Shown here piece after piece: positions 62,760 to 64,000 of a stretch of DNA of 64,000 bases. Both the position numbers and the translations under genes were made by a program. Under the pieces are notes generated by a model, which was not told the origin of the DNA, ran no database searches, and worked only from the letters and a program-made list of their open reading frames with translations. Origin of the DNA: Symbiodinium microadriaticum (taxonomy: Eukaryota; Sar; Dinophyceae; Suessiales; Symbiodiniaceae); contig LSRX01000833.1 in NCBI GenBank assembly GCA_001939145.1, positions 146,521-210,520 on the forward strand, written 5' to 3'. Positions within the stretch are counted from its first letter, which is position 1. Each line of letters begins with the position of its first letter.

Positions 62760-62914
62760 GAATTACAGAGAGAAAACAAGCCCTTTAGCAACCCTAAGGC
62801 CCTAAAGCCTGAAAACCCTGCTCCTTGCTGCTCTCTCCGGCAACGGGCTGCGAGCGCCTGGAACTCCACGTTGCCCTTGGCCTTGGCCTCGGCCGCTTTG
62901 GCTTTATCAGCCAT
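21590..62914 (-). CDS. HOP: HOP/STI1 co-chaperone, about 35 exons over 41 kb
   Basis: This gene encodes the Hsp70-Hsp90 organizing protein, a cytosolic adaptor that binds Hsp70 and Hsp90 C-termini through TPR domains and passes clients between them. Joining the exons gives roughly 600 residues (family usual 540-590) in the order TPR1, DP1, charged linker, TPR2A, TPR2B, DP2. The start is the ATG at 62914 (MADKAKAAEAKAKGN). The end is the DP2 tail SKLIAAGIIRTG and TAG at 21590-21592. Each domain occurs once, in order, so this is one gene and not two fragments. Of 31 introns I could place exactly, 18 have GC donors, 7 GT and 6 GA. All acceptors are AG|G except one AG|T before exon 20. Exons 12-14 (56.06-56.67 kb) are only roughly bounded. 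Most introns are 60-600 nt, but introns 25, 26 and 32 contain other genes. Domains are from family knowledge; joins are inferred from phase. Confidence 0.94.
22225..22420 (-). CDS. Candidate exon pair just upstream of HOP exon 33, inside intron 32
   Basis: The minus strand reads RSEKEAAPEASTASAALRYK and, after a stop codon, VFNGQVDALPMVEANRGHKL. The first has the Ala/Glu/Ser composition of a linker. HOP exons 32 and 33 already join in phase, so this is not needed by HOP. It could be the 3' end of the receptor-like gene or an alternative exon. Evidence is weak. Confidence 0.2.
25146..28599 (-). CDS. TIR/HET-like cytosolic effector exons of the receptor-like gene
   Basis: Exons: 28558-28599 (VKELGYPMSVIRAK), 27282-27383 (LESCHEGLRDLGLLRVLDS), 27061-27231 (NYIVFFSYHWPSWNRQGPDN, then MYVWL), 26882-26956 (DIVSIPQKHRGVQVLAINSL), 26709-26772 (VYASSVDALIIIAPP), about 26380-26474 (FDTYKTRVWTRVEQVAHLS), 26066-26112 (DVVRVFDGHTTCC) and about 25146-25240 (REAIFPRTFTHIS). 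The plan of beta-strand A FFSYHW, then VWLDIVSIPQ, then I-x-A-P and R-x-W-T-R-V-E resembles TIR and fungal HET domains (compare IWID-x-x-CINQ and W-x-R-x-W-x-x-QE). TIR-like domains may cleave NAD or signal by assembly; catalysis here is unproven. I see no obvious TIR catalytic Glu assignment without a structure. Confidence 0.72.
25146..35477 (-). CDS. Receptor-like protein: solute-binding ectodomain, TM helix, TIR/HET-like domain
   Basis: About 27 exons on one strand join in frame into a protein with an extracellular ABC-type (family 1, sugar-type) solute-binding domain, one transmembrane helix and a cytosolic domain like TIR/HET. The link is supported by exon phase: the ectodomain ends in LDQLAIYRSTLSL, then YDLCLLHRSEMDSRDP, then the helix exon, then VKELGYPMSVIRAK and the effector exons. 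Exons 5' of 35477 (signal peptide and N-lobe start) and 3' of 25146 were not found. At least one exon between 33540 and 32525 is also missing. Triplet-repeat tracts sit in three of its introns (34.04, 28.7 and 25.6 kb). The whole gene lies in HOP intron 32. It could instead be two adjacent genes; I favour one because no start or stop separates the parts. Confidence 0.78.
25595..25825. repeat. AGT/AGC triplet-repeat tract
   Basis: Long runs of AGT broken by AGC and AAG, ending in an AGC run near 25780-25815. The tract falls in the intron between the last two recognised exons of the receptor-like gene. The apparent poly-Tyr/Cys/Leu reading frames in it are not genes. Confidence 0.95.
28690..28940. 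repeat. AGT/AGC/GTC triplet-repeat tract
   Basis: Interrupted AGTAGC units, a pure GTC run at about 28876-28900 and an AGC run at about 28908-28927. It lies in the receptor-like gene between the TM exon and the first TIR/HET-side exon. Confidence 0.9.
29661..30118 (-). CDS. Juxtamembrane and transmembrane exons of the receptor-like gene
   Basis: Exon 30047-30118 encodes YDLCLLHRSEMDSRDPTIC, a Cys-containing segment just outside the membrane. Exon 29764-29853 encodes a single hydrophobic helix (VILTLLVVSGILSAVAYVH) followed by a basic stretch (KKRLVK), which by the positive-inside rule puts the C-terminus in the cytosol. A further exon from 29697 to about 29661 (EKDEQLENTVLK) would continue the cytosolic helix. 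The donor of the 30047 exon could be a few codons further on, so its exact end is uncertain. Confidence 0.75.
30231..35477 (-). CDS. Solute-binding ectodomain exons of the receptor-like gene
   Basis: Exons: 35400-35477 (ECTGGRIIFSEASNIWEDP), 35272-35328 (YHAYMMSYSHYP), 35100-35197 (LARANEALQWENVFPKAAE), 34778-34914 (NLPLPNTWDEALAFAE), 33859-33941 (NGTDLNEDGEPDFGLC), 33703-33759 (EWWWAEIVYAIWASF), 33540-33641 (GFLFNQQTMVPNLNTPGF), 32484-32525 (GRCAIGFGPPGCWK), 32225-32292 (GHVLWQPTMK), 31983-32033 (DPYRFKPFGTTR), 31395-31514 (RINRVPFFWSGGLG), 31075-31136 (DMMWDFMVYTYSPHT), 30926-31007 (WLDSWRSSQLP), 30720-30801 (RAIQIWALADTENVAFNMRL), 30510-30575 (ATEMRYYIADAI) and 30231-30313 (KLDQLAIYRSTLSL). 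LPLPNTWDEALAFAE is the hallmark of bacterial extracellular solute-binding proteins. Lengths fit codon phase at nearly all joins. The ligand is unknown; sugars or similar solutes are typical of the family. Confidence 0.87.
34040..34150. repeat. GTT/GCT triplet-repeat tract
   Basis: TTGCTG units pass into a pure GTT run and then GCTGCT units. The tract lies in the receptor-like gene intron between the exons at 34778 and 33941. Confidence 0.95.
36826..42153 (-). CDS. Plastid-targeted DUF4336 protein, inside HOP intron 32
   Basis: DUF4336 proteins resemble the metallo-beta-lactamase fold and are common in cyanobacteria and algae; their reaction is not established. Exons placed: 41847-42153, 40945-41198, 40772-40878, about 40530-40602, 40132-40201, 39962-40037, about 38700-38780, 37971-38001, 37755-37816, 37431-37466 and 36826-36882. 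Family landmarks appear in order: LWTFEQ, VPIRMTVYRM, VAPTDECVRLLRELE, YIVLPTVAVEHKYF, VWVCPGQFSVPLQLP, LVTDLVVSVPAEPPEIV, LAFHARDD, MALFALFFQ, DWKKSFDAL, VAPILSELILNR and FDRVIPAHFEAP. The ATG at 42153 opens a hydrophobic signal-peptide core (AVCGLAAILLLTG) followed by SFFLPSP and a Ser/Ala/Thr-rich stretch, the bipartite presequence of a secondary plastid. One exon near 40.25-40.5 kb, one near 38.1 kb and the 3' end remain unplaced. Confidence 0.88.
37020..37375. repeat. Imperfect tandem repeat, unit about 80 bp
   Basis: Four or five diverged copies share the words GGGTCTGGG, TAGGCCATCTGGTTGAGTTT, CGAGTGGGTCT and TTTTGTTGAAGG-like. The tract occupies the DUF4336 intron between the exon at 37431 and the exon at 36882. 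Confidence 0.75.
42332..51651 (-). CDS. HOP: HOP exons 26-32: TPR2B
   Basis: Exons are 51592-51651 (KKYAEAKAEYDEGLKRNPK), 43206-43255 (DAKMYSNRAAALTKLL), 42994-43036 (YPDALRDLDECLKL), 42896-42936 (DPSFVKAYSRKGA), 42745-42794 (HFFMKEYHKSLQAYEQ), 42616-42641 (LKLDPENA) and 42332-42394 (ECKQGRDQVLAKI). Together with exon 25 they complete TPR2B, with its conserved MYSNRAAA and SRKG clamp residues. Exon lengths sum without a phase break. Exon 26 is separated from exon 27 by the 8.3 kb intron 26. Exon 32 ends at a GT donor that opens the 20.3 kb intron 32. The DUF4336 start codon lies 179 nt beyond that donor. Confidence 0.95.
44000..46010 (-). CDS. Unidentified candidate exons inside HOP intron 26
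   Basis: Several minus-strand segments have protein-like composition and AG|G starts. Examples are SIVTPMAIQARAGSLFSGQL followed by PIAILGLCTLEAL (about 45850-45990, hydrophobic), EGYELVTPERTMHFWGSFDH (44780-44855), FYRLRVAPLVDVGLLLCSL (about 44360-44430) and HRTLRALDVELDPAASQKIG (about 44120-44210). They could belong to one small gene nested between HOP exons 27 and 26. I recognise no family and could not join them in phase, so each may be chance. Confidence 0.25.
46557..46624. repeat. AT-rich dinucleotide tracts
   Basis: Two ATATAT runs separated by GTATTGG in HOP intron 26. A similar ATAT run occurs at 63196-63222 upstream of HOP. Other short simple repeats include GACA at 39420-39442, GA at 31262-31290, CT at 16402-16430, and CA at 13058-13072 and 46160-46174. 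Confidence 0.9.
46718..47190. repeat. Modular repeat in both orientations
   Basis: At least four diverged copies of a module occur, with two landmarks: GGGACCTCTCGATGCTTT-like and AGGCTCTGAAAAGATTGTTTTT-like. Forward copies lie near 46785-46870, 46900-46985 and 47040-47115. The tail (47140-47190) and head (46718-46735) carry the reverse complement. Facing copies can form long hairpins. The block adjoins the telomere-like array to its right and lies in HOP intron 26. Confidence 0.7.
47200..48700. repeat. Telomere-like higher-order tandem array
   Basis: Three diverged copies of a unit of roughly 480-650 bp start near 47206, 47855 and 48337. Each opens with TTTAGGG-like units joined to ACACGGTTTA, continues through ACCACCGAA(C/T)CCAA or similar, then ACAACAAACCTGTTAACCTT, and ends in CCCTAAA-rich sequence. 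This is a satellite-like block with telomere-type motifs inside HOP intron 26. Confidence 0.75.
48728..48968. repeat. Compound microsatellite (ACCT / CTTAC / ATAC / ACGT / GT)
   Basis: A run of CTAC repeats passes into ACCTT pentamers, back to ACCT, then ATAC, then ACGT, then the complementary GGTA and finally GT. The first and last parts are complementary (CCTA against TAGG), so the tract can fold. It directly follows the telomere-like array. Confidence 0.9.
50785..51036 (-). CDS. Possible first exon of a secreted or membrane protein, inside HOP intron 26
   Basis: An 83-codon frame starts at 51036 with a convincing signal peptide (MLACRILSWLLLVPALAGDG), followed by an acidic soluble stretch (AEDPQGWTTEFGSLGERFAP). 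No family was recognised. Downstream on the same strand, 50318-49917 contains an open helical segment (CALACVDILRSCEKGHLIS, LLQVLASITKRL). The span 49890-49480 contains hydrophobic segments (SFGYTTVSFLILGVLAQG from about 49863, and VLSTITAFLFTRPDLPMARS from about 49724), each preceded by AG|G. These could be later exons of one polytopic protein, but I could not fix the joins. It lies 556 nt past HOP exon 26 on the same strand. Confidence 0.4.
   Translation of the reverse strand: MLACRILSWLLLVPALAGDGYDTGAVASQHAEFAGKDPVALEVQRAEDPQGWTTEFGSLGERFAPRQVHKQLDATPGLWLHNY
51813..53759 (-). CDS. TMEM259: Membralin-like multipass ER membrane protein, intronless, inside HOP intron 25
   Basis: This is a single uninterrupted 648-residue ORF. 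Membralin is an ER protein linked in animals to ER-associated degradation. The order of features fits the family: a disordered Pro/Gln-rich N-terminus (1-75), a first membrane helix near 157-178, a long lumenal loop (180-415), then five hydrophobic segments near 418-446, 487-509, 513-531, 544-559 and 565-586. Family motifs are recognisable in the loop (YEVTLG near 306, KISVEDPKYFG near 335, LGLHDIYML near 356) and in the last helices (HAGAALYAYWWP, LFWAHASIMF). Two N-x-T sites (252, 273) lie in the loop. The first Met at 53759 gives the longest frame; Met-9 is also possible. It ends 161 nt before HOP exon 26. Lack of introns suggests an mRNA-derived copy, but I saw no spliced-leader relic upstream. 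Confidence 0.85.
   Translation of the reverse strand: MMPERASAMSRLSPQLAGQLNTQPQQTPQSLGPSRQAPDSQTSGQGEGGEAPEAPRGQGAQAPQAAWHRPWETSRDRSSFAIGFSTSLVNDVFIELSRTFMLALRLGIAENPPAHSSEATVRPSDLYFLHVIMRRCHDGLSKVVGLLSAEQRGLLQQLIWLSTAQVVMLLLMVHIAFVCPYTQIDSSLRLSRFVAQEGGWGSFRCYSNIESLTAHATASPTIVRVELLDTWWARPPLVPASTFSETLQEFDNKTLSQGAVKPPWLETGAGSKNDTEDGSDILANVLRRLSALAYVGYDAAFPRPTYEVTLGPTAPWLDIESTAFRDLGVRTKHVKISVEDPKYFGVYLARTLLSSLGLHDIYMLHALPRHFLTDSDGRICGTGFRPSLHIRTVTSKRGISLEPVESRIAAGHKGWVLGTVVSNLASSMLFLGTAIISAVLFSAFLRRLLVLSCRMYIYNMLCLRQMRHFAFIAEQMRRVNRAPSTVLIELWIAWAASAGIMLWILIEALQRSCVWFLWILCYALAEFWGLAHVRTKQSRWLYPRSLLLLHAGAALYAYWWPRGPLWLLLASLFWAHASIMFTLISDLDCCFALPSEPPNEVLAASLLLPAMPLSRSEVSKQIPPGPDRDDTLHVSETGSPGSSEANVE
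54061..54824 (-). CDS. HOP: HOP exons 21-25: end of TPR2A and start of TPR2B
   Basis: Exons are 54784-54824 (VFQRMASVYEKQN), 54473-54503 (YDDAIAMYNK), 54347-54391 (ALTEDNNRSTRNALR), 54171-54227 (AKEKHEKEAYLDPAK) and 54061-54099 (AEEHREKGNEFFK). The series closes TPR2A, passes through the charged connecting helix and opens TPR2B. Donors are GT, GC, GA, GT and GC in order. The exon 25 donor opens intron 25, whose interior holds the membralin-like ORF beginning only 302 nt further on. Confidence 0.94.
54900..56215 (-). CDS. HOP: HOP exons 14-20: charged linker and first part of TPR2A
   Basis: Exon 14 (about 56057-56213) is the Pro/Lys/Glu-rich linker (ERPSPAPKKKEEPKKEE). Exons 15-20 are 55894-55934 (QKEADDWKTKG), 55647-55702 (GNELYKKKQFKEALEMYDK), 55535-55578 (PDDITYHNN), 55350-55379 (NAVLIEMGAE), 55063-55125 (FDKVLKSCQDLIDRRYEIN) and 54900-54939 (ANPGGASFEKVAK). 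TPR2A is the Hsp90 MEEVD-binding module. Exons 17 and 18 join across a GA donor, exon 18 to 19 across GC, and exon 19 to 20 uses the only AG|T acceptor seen in this gene. The 5' part of exon 14 reads well in one frame (GEDFDKPEPSPQ) and the 3' part in another. Either a short intron is missed or there is an indel. Confidence 0.92.
56361..58714 (-). CDS. HOP: HOP exons 9-13: glycine-rich spacer and DP1 domain
   Basis: Exon 9 (58653-58714) encodes a Gly run then LQFDPAVEDPGSQ. Exon 10 (58422-58460) and exon 11 (58322-58369) give VRNPKIK plus EYMQDQELMQKALAGE, the helical start of the STI1/DP1 fold. Exon 12 runs from 56668 to about 56588 (MQQQMIMQMMNQDNF). Exon 13 runs from about 56460 to 56361 (DKRVLELFMAMQGIDVSTM, the typical DP1 end). 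DP1 assists client transfer in HOP proteins. Phases agree for exons 9-11 and for 11 to 12. The donor of exon 12 and the acceptor of exon 13 could not be fixed. Intron 11 (56669-58321) carries a GAACC-rich tract and a palindromic tandem repeat, described separately. Confidence 0.88.
57285..58000. repeat. GAACC-rich flanks around a palindrome-bearing tandem repeat
   Basis: Tracts rich in GAACCG/AACCGAACCG lie at about 57285-57400 and 57880-57985 in the same orientation. Between them an 85-92 bp unit is repeated from 57577, 57663, 57748 and (partly) 57840. Each full unit contains CTCTTCTAAAGGCC, a GGGGCCCC-like core and the palindrome CCTAACACAATGTGTTAGG. All of this is in HOP intron 11. The symmetry suggests a small mobile or satellite element, but no terminal repeats or target duplication were found. 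Confidence 0.75.
58715..61632. other. HOP intron 8, 2.9 kb
   Basis: The exons on either side join in phase across this interval. I see open frames on both strands but none with a recognisable domain, and no clear nested gene like those in introns 25, 26 and 32. Confidence 0.7.
61633..62914 (-). CDS. HOP: HOP exons 1-8: TPR1 domain
   Basis: Exons are 62858-62914, 62685-62723, 62464-62507, 62230-62275, 62098-62154, 61976-62029, 61835-61888 and 61633-61666. Joined, they give a three-repeat TPR1, the module that binds the EEVD tail of Hsp70. Visible landmarks are AKNFKEAIKHFTE, DPSDHVFFSNR, ASLEQYDKALE, LKPDWPKGYTRK and KKYDDAAETYK. The clamp positions expected of HOP TPR1 are present: K and N in KGN, N in SNR, and K/R in GYTRK. 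Donors are GC at seven of the eight introns here (GT after exon 2), and every acceptor is AG|G. Intron 1 contains a GACA tetranucleotide run (about 62725-62758). Introns 3-6 are 188, 75, 68 and 87 nt. Confidence 0.95.
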
Positions 62915-64000
62915 GGGGCCGGCACCTGGCGAGAAAAGGAGAAGCCCTTTACAAAAAGGTTTCGGACATGCAGAATTGCTGAACAAATCCTTCAAAGAGA
63001 GACTCACCGAAATCTTGGGCAAGTTTGCATGTCCACGGAGGACATCTTGACTTCTGCTCGGCCTCAACACCACACGTTGAATTGAGCGGAGCTTCCCCTC
63101 CCCTTGAAAATACTGCGAAGCGATCACACAAGCATGCATTCGCTTACGGAAATGTGTGCATACGTGTGTGTATAAAAATGTATGTGTATGTCTATACATA
63201 CATATATATATATATATATATGGATAATGATAATGTATGCACATATACACAAACATGCAACCATGTATCCATCCTCGCCCCGGTCTTCCCACCTATCCTG
63301 CTCATGTCTGTACACACATAAACCATGCACCATCTTGATGCAGCCCTTCGCGCTTGCCGATGTCTTCTGAAGCCAGAAGAGTGTATGATGTATGTGCCGC
63401 TGTGCTTCACCAATCCTGCACGTGGGCCAAGCTGGTTTGACACTTCAATGGGTTGTGAACACCAGTCCGGAACAAGAGCCTGCACCCAAACACCAACAAA
63501 TCCTCAAGCTGAATCCATGTTCCTGTAGTGGGATGTCGGTGTTTCCTCAGCGCACCCGCCACTCATCTATACATTTCGCCAGAAGGCACACTATTAAGCT
63601 GGCATGTCGCCCAGGCCTCGTGTCACCAATTAGTCGACGGGGTGAGAGGGCGAAACAGGATTCGTTTGCTGGGGCTACATGAGTCCTTTCACCGGGTGGG
63701 CATGCAATTCGGCTTGTCCAACACGAAAGCAGGAACCTCTGGTCAGGTGGACTCCAACAGAACCTAATCTACGGATGCTCCATACATGCGCATCCTGCTC
63801 TCAGTTAGGACTCGTGCAATATCCGTTGAATTTGCCCCTTGAGTGGGGAGCGAATTTGTGATTGCAGGGGCTAATGGGGCATTTGCAGTATTTGCAGCGC
63901 ACCTACTGGTGCTGCCCGCACTTTGCAAAGCGGCCACTCTAATTCCTTCAGCAGCTGCTGCCTCTGGATTTAGATTCTAGCCCCGTCGTGGCGAGCAGGC
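62915..64000. other. Upstream of the HOP start codon; promoter not identifiable
   Basis: No coding exon was recognised. There is no TATA box or other motif I can assign, in keeping with the unusual promoters of dinoflagellates. An AT-rich microsatellite lies at 63196-63222. An AG acceptor for spliced-leader addition would be expected just upstream of 62914, but I cannot single one out. Confidence 0.5.

Noticed and set aside
21590-62914. Two separate HOP genes (62.9-42.3 kb and 22.0-21.6 kb)
   Set aside because: The left part lacks TPRs and the right part lacks DP2. Phases at 42332 and 21996 match, and no domain is duplicated.

Overview
This is nuclear DNA of a dinoflagellate, most likely one with a plastid and close to Symbiodiniaceae. 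The evidence is: very short coding exons (about 26-170 nt) joined by introns whose donors are GC, GT or GA and whose acceptors are almost always AG followed by G; degenerate TTTAGGG telomere-type repeats inside the window; many microsatellites; a plastid-type bipartite presequence; and genes that nearly all lie on the minus strand. No bacterial operon, rRNA, tRNA or CRISPR was seen. Single-ORF lists mislead here, because only one gene (membralin-like) is uninterrupted. The other genes were rebuilt exon by exon from frame, splice signals and protein family.

The backbone is one minus-strand gene for the Hsp70/Hsp90 co-chaperone HOP/STI1. Its first exon is at 62914 and its stop at 21590, about 41 kb with about 35 exons. 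TPR1, DP1, linker, TPR2A, TPR2B and DP2 each occur once and in order, and the splice phases agree at nearly every junction. Its large introns carry other same-strand genes. Intron 25 (51652-54060) holds an intronless membralin-like ORF. Intron 26 (43256-51591) holds an interstitial telomere-like repeat block and one or two unidentified candidate genes. Intron 32 (21997-42331, 20.3 kb) holds a plastid-targeted DUF4336 gene (about 42153-36826) and a gene of more than 10 kb (about 35477-25146). That last gene joins an extracellular ABC-type solute-binding domain, one membrane helix and a cytosolic TIR/HET-like domain, so it looks like a nutrient-binding receptor with a TIR/HET-type effector.

Outside HOP, 1-21.5 kb has a telomere-like repeat block (2.7-3.35 kb), a charged coiled-coil gene (about 5.36-4.64 kb), an ankyrin-repeat gene (about 16.64-15.9 kb) and scattered exon-like segments I could not name, mostly minus strand. 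63-64 kb, upstream of HOP, shows no recognisable gene.

The most striking points are the nesting of complete genes inside introns of a same-strand chaperone gene, the solute-binding/TIR-HET receptor, and a donor usage in which GC outnumbers GT. A mis-assembly would also produce nesting; the ordered, in-phase HOP exons argue against it but do not exclude it.
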